A DNA stretch of 34,624 nt from contig LSNS01000007.1 in NCBI GenBank assembly GCA_003056205.1, positions 1 to 34,624 on the forward strand. Direction: 5' to 3'. Under the pieces are notes generated by a model that was given only the letters and a program-made list of their open reading frames with translations, searched no databases and was not told where the DNA came from. The translations under genes were made by a program, and so were the position numbers. Origin of the DNA: Parcubacteria group bacterium M6-OD1-4. GTDB lineage: Bacteria; Patescibacteriota; Patescibacteriia; Patescibacteriales; UBA12465. Shown here piece after piece: positions 1-8,851 of this stretch (its first letter is position 1; the number at the start of each line of letters is the position of its first letter).

Positions 1-61
1 AAAACTTACAGCCAATCCTTAATGATAAAATGAGAGGGTTCGAACTGAATAAAACCCCTAT

Positions 62-99
62 AAACAAAAGACGAAGTGAGCTTTTCAGCCTCCTTCGTC
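62..99 (-). terminator. Rho-independent terminator downstream of tRNA-Ser
   Basis: Inverted repeat GACGAAG (70-76) / CTTCGTC (93-99). On the minus strand it is followed by a T-rich tract (TTTTGTTTA), just 3' of the tRNA. Confidence 0.7.
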
Positions 100-107
100 C
101 CGCTCTG

Positions 108-196
108 CGGAGAGAGAGGGATTCGAACCCTCGATCCGGTTTAACCCGAATAACACCTTAGCAGGGTGCCGCTTTCAACCACTCAGCCATCTCTCC
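108..196 (-). tRNA. tRNA-Ser(GCT)
   Basis: Minus strand GGAGAGATGGCTGAGTGG...CACCCTGCTAAGGTG...GGTTCGAATCC...TCTCTCCG. Acceptor stem pairs, long class II variable arm, anticodon GCT. No encoded CCA. Confidence 0.95.
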
Positions 197-216
197 TTTT
201 ATCTCTTTAATTTTTA

Positions 217-225
217 TGGTATAAT
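217..225 (+). promoter_or_regulatory. Extended -10 promoter candidate (TGGTATAAT)
   Basis: TGGTATAAT matches TGnTATAAT, about 50 bp upstream of the ORF at 277. Weak -35. Confidence 0.5.
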
Positions 226-276
226 TACTATATAAAATCTAGATTTGCTTGTCAAACAAAAAATAAAATTAAAAAT

Positions 277-798
277 ATGGATAAAAATAAATCAGCGGAA
301 TATATTAATTGGACCGTTCCAGAATATCATCAACCTCAACGTAATCAAGCCTGGTATATTATCTTCGGTTTAATTATTGTACTATTACTAGCCTATTCTT
401 TCTTTGGAATCTCCCATTGGCATCTCATCTGGCTGGGAGCAAAAGCTAATTTTCTATTCGCCATTATTATTATTATTTCTGCAATAGTTGTAATTATTAA
501 TGATCAGAGAACTCCAGTTCAAATTAAAACTCAACTTGGTCCCGAAGGAGTTAAAATTGGTCAGAGTTTTTATGATTATGATCTTTTAAAGAATTTCAGT
601 GTAGTTTATAAACCAAAAGAAAGTACAAAAAATCTCTATTTTGAATTTAAAAATTCAATGCGTCAGCGGCTTTCTTTACCACTTCGTAGTTTGGACGCTC
701 TGACAGTAAGAAATTTTTTAGTTAAATATTTAGACGAAGACTTAGAAAGAACACAAATTCCTTTGTCTGAGCAGTTGACGAGAATGCTTAAATTGTAA
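277..798 (+). CDS. Hypothetical membrane protein with two N-terminal TM helices and a DUF5673/PH-like soluble domain (tentative)
   Basis: ORF of 173 aa with hydrophobic segments IIFGLIIVLLLAYSFFGI and FLFAIIIIISAIVVII followed by a soluble region. Confidence 0.75.
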   Translation: MDKNKSAEYINWTVPEYHQPQRNQAWYIIFGLIIVLLLAYSFFGISHWHLIWLGAKANFLFAIIIIISAIVVIINDQRTPVQIKTQLGPEGVKIGQSFYDYDLLKNFSVVYKPKESTKNLYFEFKNSMRQRLSLPLRSLDALTVRNFLVKYLDEDLERTQIPLSEQLTRMLKL

Positions 799-829
799 TA
801 AGATAACAACAGTTTTCCAGAAGCAAAAA

Positions 830-901
830 GCATCCATCGTTCAACGGATAGGACGTAAGCTTGCGGAGCTTAAAATCCAGGTTCGATTCCTGGTGGATGC
901 A
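830..901 (+). tRNA. tRNA-Arg(GCG)
   Basis: Full cloverleaf: GCATCCA TC GTTC AACGGATA GGAC G TAAGC TTGCGGA GCTTA AAAT CCAGG TTCGATT CCTGG TGGATGC A. Anticodon loop TTGCGGA gives GCG. No encoded CCA. Confidence 0.93.
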
Positions 902-924
902 CATAATATAAATAGATCCGTTTT

Positions 925-2964
925 ATGTTCAAGTTAAATTCTTCCATTACGGAACTACATCGTGTCGGAAAAACCACTGCTTCTTTATTAAAAAAATTAG
1001 GTCTGGAAACTATCCACGATCTTCTTTTTTATTTCCCCTTCCGTTATGACGATTTTTCTCAACGAATTAAAATTGCTGAACTACAAGCAGATTCGACTGC
1101 TAATGTTCAAGGAACTATTGAATTAATCCAAAACAAAAAGAGTTTTAAAAGGCGTTTATATCTAACAGAGGCCTTAATTAGTGACGATAGTGGCTCTTTA
1201 AAGGTTATCTGGTTTAACCAAGCTTTTTTAACACGAACTTATCACAGTGGTGATAAAATATCTCTGGCGGGAAAAATAAGTGAAAAATATGGACAATTAA
1301 TCATGATTTCACCAATTAGTGAAAAGATTTATTCTTCTCAAGCTTTAATTCATACTCAGGGTTTAGTGGCTAATTATCATCTCACTGCGAAACTAACCCA
1401 AAAACAAATCCGTTTTTTAATTTTTCAAGCCAGCTCTTTAGCAGGGCAAGAAAAGGATTGGCTACCGATAGAAATTAGAAAAAAATTAAAATTACTTAAT
1501 CTTCAGACCGCTTTACAACAAATTCATTTTCCCAAGAATACCAGTGAAATTAAAGAAGCTCAACAATGTCTAGGTTTTGCTGAACTGTTTTTACGTCAAT
1601 TAAAAGCCCAAATAATTAAACAAGAATTAAAAACAAAATCGGCTTGGCCAATTAAATTTCAAGAAAAAGCTACTCAAGAATTTGTTAGTTCCCTACCATT
1701 TCAATTAACCAACAGCCAAAGAAAGTCGGCTTGGCAAATTTTGAAAGATTTAGAGCATCAAGAACCAATGAATCGTCTCTTAGAAGGAGACGTTGGCAGT
1801 GGAAAAACATTAGTCGTGATTTTAGCGATACTCAATGTGGCTTTAAATAAAAAACAAGCAGTACTAATGGTTCCGACGGAAATCCTCGCCCAACAACATT
1901 TTTCCTCTATTTCTAAACTTCTTAAAAAATATAATTTTAAAATAACCCTACTCACTCACAATCATCCAGATAAAAATGCTGCAAAAGCTGATATTATTAT
2001 TGGCACCCAAGCTTTAATTCAAGATAAAGTTAAATTCAATAATTTAGCTTTAGTGGTGGTGGACGAACAACATCGTTTTGGAGTTAATCAACGTCAAAAA
2101 ATCATGGAAATTGGTAAAAATCAACAGCTCACTCCCCATTTTTTATCTTTGACTGCAACCCCTATTCCTCGTTCTCTAGCCTTGGCAATTTATGGTGATT
2201 TAGATCTATCAATTATTGATGAATTACCACTTAACCGTCAAAAAACTATTACTAAAGTTATTTCCGAAAAAGAACGGGCTCAAGCCTATAATTTTATTCG
2301 TCAAGAAATTAAAGCTGGCTATCAAGCTTTTGTGGTTTGTCCAGTAATTGATCCTTCTGATAAATTAGGGACAAAGTCTGTTAAAGAAGAATATAAAAAA
2401 CTCAGCACTAAAATTTTTCCAAAATTAAAGATTGGCTTACTTCATGGAAAATTAAAACCCCTAGAGAAAGAAAAGATAATGGCTGATTTTTTAGACAGTA
2501 AAATTCAAATATTGGTCACCACCTCGGTGATTGAAGTAGGAATTGACGTTCCCAACGCAACTTTAATGCTTATTGAGGGTGCCGAGCGTTTTGGCTTAGC
2601 GCAATTACACCAATTTAGAGGCCGAATTAGTCGGGGCAGTAAACAATCTTATTGTTTTTTGTTCCCTTCCAACGAAGAAGTACTTACTGAAAAAACTAAA
2701 ACTCGCTTACAGGCAATGGAAAAATATCATGACGGCTTCAGATTAGCCAAAATTGATTTAGAATTACGCGGAGCTGGTGAGGTTTACGGAACCGACCAAA
2801 GTGGTTTTCCAGAGCTACAAATCGCTTCACTTTTTGACTATGCCAATATCAAAAAGGCTCAAATTGAAGCGGAGAAATTGATTTCTCAAGATCCTGAATT
2901 AAAAAAATTTCCAGTATTAAAAGAAAAATTACAAGAATGGGGAAAAAGTATTCATTTAGAATAA
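925..2964 (+). CDS. recG: ATP-dependent DNA helicase RecG
   Basis: 679 aa. N-terminal wedge region, Walker A GDVGSGKT, DEQHRFGV box, SLTATPIPRSLAL, and C-terminal QFRGRISRG motifs. Confidence 0.97.
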   Translation: MFKLNSSITELHRVGKTTASLLKKLGLETIHDLLFYFPFRYDDFSQRIKIAELQADSTANVQGTIELIQNKKSFKRRLYLTEALISDDSGSLKVIWFNQAFLTRTYHSGDKISLAGKISEKYGQLIMISPISEKIYSSQALIHTQGLVANYHLTAKLTQKQIRFLIFQASSLAGQEKDWLPIEIRKKLKLLNLQTALQQIHFPKNTSEIKEAQQCLGFAELFLRQLKAQIIKQELKTKSAWPIKFQEKATQEFVSSLPFQLTNSQRKSAWQILKDLEHQEPMNRLLEGDVGSGKTLVVILAILNVALNKKQAVLMVPTEILAQQHFSSISKLLKKYNFKITLLTHNHPDKNAAKADIIIGTQALIQDKVKFNNLALVVVDEQHRFGVNQRQKIMEIGKNQQLTPHFLSLTATPIPRSLALAIYGDLDLSIIDELPLNRQKTITKVISEKERAQAYNFIRQEIKAGYQAFVVCPVIDPSDKLGTKSVKEEYKKLSTKIFPKLKIGLLHGKLKPLEKEKIMADFLDSKIQILVTTSVIEVGIDVPNATLMLIEGAERFGLAQLHQFRGRISRGSKQSYCFLFPSNEEVLTEKTKTRLQAMEKYHDGFRLAKIDLELRGAGEVYGTDQSGFPELQIASLFDYANIKKAQIEAEKLISQDPELKKFPVLKEKLQEWGKSIHLE

Positions 2965-3039
2965 GCCTCCAGAAACAAAAAATAAACCAATTCTAAAACT
3001 ATTAGTAATCAAGCAAATAACTAAATTGTCCAACTTTTC

Positions 3040-3068
3040 TTGACTTCACTTAAAATAATGTGTAACAT
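3040..3068 (+). promoter_or_regulatory. Sigma70-type promoter: TTGACT-17 bp-TAACAT
   Basis: TTGACT at 3040-3045, 17-nt spacer, TAACAT at 3063-3068, upstream of the ORF at 3155. Confidence 0.65.
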
Positions 3069-3098
3069 TAAAAACAGTTCATTAATTTTTTTTAACCC

Positions 3099-3139
3099 GT
3101 GCCCTTTGAGGGTACTACAAAACGTCTCTGAGAAGAGAC
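3099..3139 (+). promoter_or_regulatory. Structured 5' leader with two hairpins
   Basis: GTGCCCT-TTG-AGGGTAC (3099-3115) and GTCTCT-GAGA-AGAGAC (3124-3139), then SD-like AAAGGAG before ATG 3155. Confidence 0.6.
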
Positions 3140-3154
3140 AGAAAAGGAGTAGTT

Positions 3155-3505
3155 ATGAGTAGCAGGAACAATTGCTTAACGAAAGCCCGTTTGAACGGGC
3201 GAGAAGTAACGATCATTCGCTCTTACCGTTCGAAAAACGGAGGGTTCTTCGTTAAATTAAAAGGAAAGAAACGAAGAATATCTGTTTGGAGCTTAACCGT
3301 TCCAATGAATAGTAAGGAGATGGAGGACCTCTTCCAAAGTGTATTTGGTGTTTCCTATAAGGAGGCAAAAAAAATACGCGCGGAAAATAAAGGGAACAGT
3401 TCTCTCCATAGAGCCGCTAAGAATGGTGGAGATGCTCTCCACCGACAGATTAATAGGCTTCGGAATGAAGGGCTGATCGTTGAAAGAGTCCATTGGGGAC
3501 GCTAA
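3155..3505 (+). CDS. Small basic protein of unknown function
   Basis: 116 aa, Lys/Arg-rich, good SD (AAAGGAG), strong promoter upstream and hairpins downstream. Visibly higher G+C than its neighbours. No family recognised. Confidence 0.75.
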   Translation: MSSRNNCLTKARLNGREVTIIRSYRSKNGGFFVKLKGKKRRISVWSLTVPMNSKEMEDLFQSVFGVSYKEAKKIRAENKGNSSLHRAAKNGGDALHRQINRLRNEGLIVERVHWGR

Positions 3506-3536
3506 CCCCCTTTTCCTTTTCAAAACTAAAAAACTA

Positions 3537-3556
3537 AACGATGGCAAACCATCGTT
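3537..3556 (+). repeat. Perfect 8-bp inverted repeat (AACGATGG-CAAA-CCATCGTT)
   Basis: Direct reading; lies between the 116-aa ORF and its terminator. Confidence 0.8.
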
Positions 3557-3581
3557 AACTAAAATAACTAAAAGATACGAA

Positions 3582-3625
3582 AAGCGGTTTCTAACTCAGG
3601 AAACCGCTTCTTCTTTATTCTTTTA
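3582..3625 (+). terminator. Rho-independent terminator
   Basis: AAGCGGTTTC (3582-3591) / GAAACCGCTT (3600-3609) followed by CTTCTTTATTCTTTTATTT. Confidence 0.8.
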
Positions 3626-3682
3626 TTTAATACTTTCTAATAATAATTCTGCTAACAATCTAATTTTTAATCTGATAATTCT

Positions 3683-5029
3683 TTATTTAATAATTTCCAC
3701 TAAATCTTCTAAAGTTTTTACTCTAATTAATTTTAATTTTCCAGCCTTTACTTCTCCTGGAGGAATAATGGCCGTCGTGAACCCTAAACGCTCTGCTTCT
3801 CTTAAACGTTGTGCTAATTTAAAAACAGGACGTACTTCCGCTCCTAAGCCCACTTCTCCTAACACTAAAGTTTGACGATTAAAATTCTTATTTAAAAAAG
3901 AAGAAATAATGGCCGCTACGGCCGCTAAATCTAAAGCCGGGTCACTAATCTTCAGTCCACCAACAACATTTAGGATAATATCTTGAGCAGTGAGATTAAT
4001 TTTCGTCCGTTTCGTGATTACCGAACTTAAAACCTGCAAGCGACTCAAATCAAAACCACTAGTTTTTCGGCCAGGATAACCAAAAATAGTTTTGGTCACT
4101 AAAGCTTGGAGGTCAGCCAAAAAAGGTCGAGTACCTTCTAAAACACAGGAGATTACTGAACCCGAAATATTCTTTAAACTCTCTTCAACAAAAACTAAGC
4201 TCGGATTCTTAACTTCTTGAAAACCGCGACCAGTCATTTCTAAAACACCAAGCTCATTTAATGAGCCAAAGCGATTTTTAGTAGTACGTAATAAAGAATA
4301 GTTATTATTAGTTTCAGTTTCTAAATATAAGACCGTATCAACAATATGTTCTAAAGATTTTGGTCCAGCAACTTGACCATCTTTAGTAATATGACCAATT
4401 AAAAACACCGTAATATTGTTCTCTTTGGCCAATTCCAAAAATTTAACAGTGGCCGCCCGAATTTGAGAAATACTTCCCGCTTCTGAAGGAACCAAACTAG
4501 AATATACAGTTTGAATGGAATCAATAATTAGAATTCCTGGTTTTAGTTTTAAAACTGAAGAAATAATTTTTTCGACATTAGTTTCTGAAATAAACTTTAA
4601 ATTGTCAAAATGACAATGTAAACGTTCTAAACGCATCTTAACTTGGACAGCTGATTCCTCTCCGCTAACATAAACTGCGGCATAATCTTGATTAACTGCC
4701 GAAGCAATTTGTGCTACTAAAGTTGATTTACCGATTCCTGGCTCTCCACTTAAGAGAACTAAAGAACCCGGTACTAGACCGCCACCAAGAACACGATCAA
4801 TCTCGTCAATTTTAGTTTTAATACGCGATAAGGACACAGCTTTGATTTCTGTTAAATCAATCACGCTGGCTCCACTTATCTTTTTGCTAATATTTTTCTG
4901 CGTAACTTGATTATCAATAATCTGTTCACTAAGAGTTCCCCAAGAACCACATTCTGAACAACGCCCACTCCATTTCGGAAATTGGGCGTCACAATTACTA
5001 CAAACAAAAATAGTTTTCAATCCTGACAT
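3683..5029 (-). CDS. radA: DNA repair protein RadA
   Basis: N-terminal C4 zinc finger (CSNCDAQFPKWSGRCSEC), Walker A GEPGIGKST, KNRFGS motif, C-terminal Lon-like domain. Confidence 0.97.
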   Translation of the reverse strand: MSGLKTIFVCSNCDAQFPKWSGRCSECGSWGTLSEQIIDNQVTQKNISKKISGASVIDLTEIKAVSLSRIKTKIDEIDRVLGGGLVPGSLVLLSGEPGIGKSTLVAQIASAVNQDYAAVYVSGEESAVQVKMRLERLHCHFDNLKFISETNVEKIISSVLKLKPGILIIDSIQTVYSSLVPSEAGSISQIRAATVKFLELAKENNITVFLIGHITKDGQVAGPKSLEHIVDTVLYLETETNNNYSLLRTTKNRFGSLNELGVLEMTGRGFQEVKNPSLVFVEESLKNISGSVISCVLEGTRPFLADLQALVTKTIFGYPGRKTSGFDLSRLQVLSSVITKRTKINLTAQDIILNVVGGLKISDPALDLAAVAAIISSFLNKNFNRQTLVLGEVGLGAEVRPVFKLAQRLREAERLGFTTAIIPPGEVKAGKLKLIRVKTLEDLVEIIK

Positions 5030-5059
5030 AGAAAATATTTATTTTTCAAGATAAAAATT

Positions 5060-5680
5060 TTATCTAATCCAATAAGCACCATCAACTAACCAGCGTCCAT
5101 TAACTTTCAGAAAATTAATTTTAATTTTTTGCTGATAGGGTTGGGCACTACCAGTGACCTGACGCTGGGTGGTGACCATAATCTCGGCTTGACCTTTTTT
5201 AGGACTAAAACTGTCCACACTAAATAATAGAGCGTGAGTCTTAATTCCATAAAAAGCTCCTTGATTCTGATATTCTTTAGTTAATCGGGCAATATAAGTA
5301 CTCGACCAATCTTGCATACTCTTCGTCATCAGAACTTTTAAATCACTAATATTAGTATAACCCGACTGATTAGAAAAAGAACCTAAGCGTCCGCTAAAAG
5401 CCATCGCAATCTTACCAAGATCATTGGCATTGATTTGATGCGGAGCTTCAGAAGAAATATTATAAGTACGATGATTAACAACTGCTGAAACAGAATTGGT
5501 GCCAGAGCGAGGTAAATTACTAGGTAATTTATGAGAAACAACTTTAGTATTGATCGTTGTAGATGTTAAAGAGGTTTGATGGCGATTATTTCTAAAAAAA
5601 CCAAAATAAATAATTAAGGCTATCAGCAAAATCCCAAGTATAATTAAGAAAATGCCAATGTTTCGACGATTTGTATTCAT
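5060..5680 (-). CDS. Hypothetical single-pass membrane/secreted protein
   Basis: 206 aa, one N-terminal TM helix (IGIFLIILGILLIALIIYFGFF), soluble C-terminal domain. Confidence 0.75.
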   Translation of the reverse strand: MNTNRRNIGIFLIILGILLIALIIYFGFFRNNRHQTSLTSTTINTKVVSHKLPSNLPRSGTNSVSAVVNHRTYNISSEAPHQINANDLGKIAMAFSGRLGSFSNQSGYTNISDLKVLMTKSMQDWSSTYIARLTKEYQNQGAFYGIKTHALLFSVDSFSPKKGQAEIMVTTQRQVTGSAQPYQQKIKINFLKVNGRWLVDGAYWIR

Positions 5681-5754
5681 ATATTTTTATAATAAATTGA
5701 ATTTAATCTTTAAATATTTTCCAATTTTACTACAATTTAAAATTCAGCTAAATG

Positions 5755-7683
5755 TTATTTAACAAAATTTCCTTCTTCATTGTCAGCTTCTTCTGTTCCC
5801 GCTGCTTGACTCGCCGCAAAATCTTTCTTAGCCTCTTCTAATTCTAACAATTGGCGGGGATCAGAAGTAATTAGTTGGTCTTCAGTATAAGAAGCGACAA
5901 CTTTCATCGCGACATGCTTATTACCAGCAAAGAAAACTCCTTCACCCACTCCACATTCTAGTAGTAAATATTTCTCTCCCTCAGTCAAGAGAAAAGTCTT
6001 TTGAATTAAATCAATAGCCGCACTAGATTGTTTTAAAAGAATTTGCATGGAAGAGTTCGTCACAATTGCTTGGCCATAGGGCGAAGTTAAAAAATCATTA
6101 ACATCCTGAGTAATCGTCGTTACTCCTAAATAATATTTACGACAACGTTTAACTAGGGCAAATATAAATTTAGCACTATCCTCATGTTGCATCATCCACC
6201 AAGCCTCATCAATAACCAAAATTCGTTTTTTCATTTCACTCCGAACAACATTCCAAATATAATTTACAATTGTATAAATAGCGATTGGTCGTAATTCATC
6301 TTCTAAATCACGAACCGAAAAACAAACTAGTTGATTATCCATAGCAACATTAGTTTGACGGTTCAGCAAGCCAGCAAAAGTTCCTTTGGTATATTTTTGT
6401 AAACGTAAAGCCAAATCTGCTCCACCCTCCATACCATCAAGGATTTGTTCCAAATCTGACATAATTGGGGCTTCTATTTTTGATAAATCAGAATCTGGAG
6501 TAATATCTTTTTTAGCATAAGTTTCCAATAAAGCTCGGTCAACGATAGAGTCTTCATCATACGTTAATTTCCCTAACATTAAACGTACCAAGCCCTTTAA
6601 GGTAATAACAGCACTCCGAATGATATCTTTTGGTTTAGCCTCACCACCAATTGAACGTGGCAAATCAAAAGGGTTAATTTTGTTTTCCGAGGCTAAAGAA
6701 ATATTAATGTAAGTTCCACCAACAGCTTCCGCTAAATGTTTATATTCATATTCGGGGTCAATAACAATAACATCAGTCCCGAGCATTAAAGAACGTAAAA
6801 TTTCTAATTTAATGGCATAACTTTTACCAGCACCAGAAGTAGCAAAAACGACGGAATTAGCATTTTGTAAACTGAAACGATCAAATAAAATTAAGCTATT
6901 ATTATGGCGATTAATACCATACAAAATGCCACGATCACTAGTTAATTCACTAGAAATAAAAGGAAATGACGAAGCGACTGGTGAAGAATTCATGTTAAAA
7001 GTAATATAGAGCTCATCATCAGCAACGGGTAAAGTAGAATTAAAACCTTGTTCTGCTTGGAAATAAACTCGTCGAGAATAAACTAAACGTGATCCAAAAA
7101 TATCTTCAACCTGATCAGATAACCGGTCTAGTTCCTCTAAATTATTAGCATACAGAGTAATATACAGAGAAAATTGAAAAAATTTTTCAGTTCCTTGAGT
7201 TAAAGCATCTCGGAGATATTCAATATCGCGTAGAGCAGTTTCCCGTAAAGGATCGCGAGCAGCACCCTTTTCAGCATCCGAAACAATTTGAGCCTCTAGG
7301 GCCCCTACTTTGTTTTTTAATTGTTTTAAAATAATGGCGCTTTTAACTGGATAGAAAAACATGGAAATATCAAAAGTGACATTAAGATTAATAATCGGGG
7401 CAAACCAACCAACAGAAATATAACGCGGATAACTAATCACGAATAAAGTTCTTAAAAATTGATTACCGAGACGAAGGAAATTAGCCTCCACTTTTAAACT
7501 GGCAGGGGCAATTAAATCTCGGACTGATAAGACTCCCCGACGAAAAGCTTTTTCTTCTTCAATAACTTCTCGGGTTAATTCCGGGTTCTTCTCAATTGCT
7601 GGTTCGGTAGTTGGAGTGCCAAAAGTAACCGGCTTGTTAAGCTGTAGTCCATCTCCAGTCTTTTTTTTATTAAAATTAATCAT
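5755..7683 (-). CDS. VirB4/TraC-family type IV secretion ATPase (ATPase part)
   Basis: 642 aa, Walker A ATSGAGKSYA, Walker B RILVIDEAWWMM, downstream TQDVNDF motif. Confidence 0.9.
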   Translation of the reverse strand: MINFNKKKTGDGLQLNKPVTFGTPTTEPAIEKNPELTREVIEEEKAFRRGVLSVRDLIAPASLKVEANFLRLGNQFLRTLFVISYPRYISVGWFAPIINLNVTFDISMFFYPVKSAIILKQLKNKVGALEAQIVSDAEKGAARDPLRETALRDIEYLRDALTQGTEKFFQFSLYITLYANNLEELDRLSDQVEDIFGSRLVYSRRVYFQAEQGFNSTLPVADDELYITFNMNSSPVASSFPFISSELTSDRGILYGINRHNNSLILFDRFSLQNANSVVFATSGAGKSYAIKLEILRSLMLGTDVIVIDPEYEYKHLAEAVGGTYINISLASENKINPFDLPRSIGGEAKPKDIIRSAVITLKGLVRLMLGKLTYDEDSIVDRALLETYAKKDITPDSDLSKIEAPIMSDLEQILDGMEGGADLALRLQKYTKGTFAGLLNRQTNVAMDNQLVCFSVRDLEDELRPIAIYTIVNYIWNVVRSEMKKRILVIDEAWWMMQHEDSAKFIFALVKRCRKYYLGVTTITQDVNDFLTSPYGQAIVTNSSMQILLKQSSAAIDLIQKTFLLTEGEKYLLLECGVGEGVFFAGNKHVAMKVVASYTEDQLITSDPRQLLELEEAKKDFAASQAAGTEEADNEEGNFVK

Positions 7684-7692
7684 AAATAAAAA

Positions 7693-8373
7693 TTATTTCT
7701 CTACTCTAATCTTATCCAAATCAACTAATTCTTGATTTTTAGCAGTTTCGGGATTATAAGTCTTATAATATAATTCAATTAAACTTTGGGAATCAAGACG
7801 AACGACAGAAACCCCCATGGATTCGAAACCAGATAAAACCCCTTCTAAACGACGGTTTAACATTTCTTGATAATTATGAAAGGCTTTATCTTTTAATTTT
7901 AAAATTGTTGCTGGTTTTAAAGCTTCTTTTAATAAATTTAGGAAACCTTTATGCTTATCCGATAAAGGGCTATAGGGAACAACAACATAAAAGCGTTTAT
8001 TCATAATTTTGCCTAAAGAAGTCAAATCTTTAATATATTCAATATAGTCAGCAGTCTGAATTTTAAGTAATTTGTTAGTTTGAGTTTTAGCTTTTTCAGT
8101 TAAATATTCCAAATAATTATCAATGTCTAATTCGCGAGATTGAATAACAATTTGAATAGGAAAATTAATATTATTTAAAAAACGAACATAAGAATTAATC
8201 ACCGCATTCTGTTCGTCTTCACTTTTTAGAGCAAAATTAATACTAGAAACTAAGAGAACCGCTCGCAAAGTACCATCTTTCATAACGACAGTATCGTCTT
8301 TAATCTCCGCAATATTTAAATATTGTTGAGTATAAGCACTAACTTTATTTTTTACTAATTTATTTTTTGGCAT
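7693..8373 (-). CDS. VirB4/TraC-like N-terminal domain protein
   Basis: MPKNK... start at 8373 avoids overlap with the PrgI gene (track start 8418). Profile DTVVMKDGTLRAVLLVSSINFALKSEDEQ resembles CagE/TrbE/VirB N-terminal domains. In frame with the downstream ATPase ORF. Confidence 0.75.
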   Translation of the reverse strand: MPKNKLVKNKVSAYTQQYLNIAEIKDDTVVMKDGTLRAVLLVSSINFALKSEDEQNAVINSYVRFLNNINFPIQIVIQSRELDIDNYLEYLTEKAKTQTNKLLKIQTADYIEYIKDLTSLGKIMNKRFYVVVPYSPLSDKHKGFLNLLKEALKPATILKLKDKAFHNYQEMLNRRLEGVLSGFESMGVSVVRLDSQSLIELYYKTYNPETAKNQELVDLDKIRVEK

Positions 8374-8383
8374 AATAATAAAA

Positions 8384-8803
8384 TTATTTTCCCGGATAAC
8401 GTCCCTTGGTATCAACAATTAAAGCTAACTCTGCTAAACGTGATTTTTGATAAAATTTATGCGGTACAATTGGAGACTTAGTAGCGGTTTGTGGCAAGTG
8501 CTGATTTACTGAAGATGGTAATCCTTGATTTCGCCAAACTCGTAAATTGGGACGTCGTAAAGTTTGGGTTAAATTTAGAATAAATAAATGAAAAGGGCGA
8601 CCATTAATTTTCACAAAAGCAAAGGCAGCGACTAAAGAAAAAACAACAATAGCAATTAGGACGAATAGGGAAAAATCAGCCAATTTATAACTAAGACCGA
8701 GAATAATAGTCCCCGACAAAATAATCATGAATTGCCTGGTCGTTAAGGGTCCAATAATTTTACTTTCAACATCAATAAATTGTGGAACAGTGAATTGTTG
8801 CAT
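8384..8803 (-). CDS. PrgI-family membrane protein
   Basis: QQFTVPQFIDVESKIIGPLTTRQF followed by two TM segments and FVKINGRPFHLFILN. Start at 8803 (MQQF) or 8824. Confidence 0.8.
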   Translation of the reverse strand: MQQFTVPQFIDVESKIIGPLTTRQFMIILSGTIILGLSYKLADFSLFVLIAIVVFSLVAAFAFVKINGRPFHLFILNLTQTLRRPNLRVWRNQGLPSSVNQHLPQTATKSPIVPHKFYQKSRLAELALIVDTKGRYPGK

Positions 8804-8851
8804 AAGGCTAATAATAAATACCATTAATAATAAACAACATCCTTATAATAA

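Noticed and set aside
1-60. GGTTCGAAC motif resembling a tRNA/tmRNA T-arm
   Set aside because: No pairing partner or acceptor stem within the window; cannot be supported.
3293-3547. Minus-strand ORF (84 aa) antisense to the 116-aa gene
   Set aside because: The plus-strand ORF has promoter, SD and terminator; the antisense ORF has no comparable support.
3480-3875. Plus-strand ORF (131 aa) running into radA
   Set aside because: Overlaps a terminator hairpin and the well-supported radA on the other strand; no recognisable motifs.
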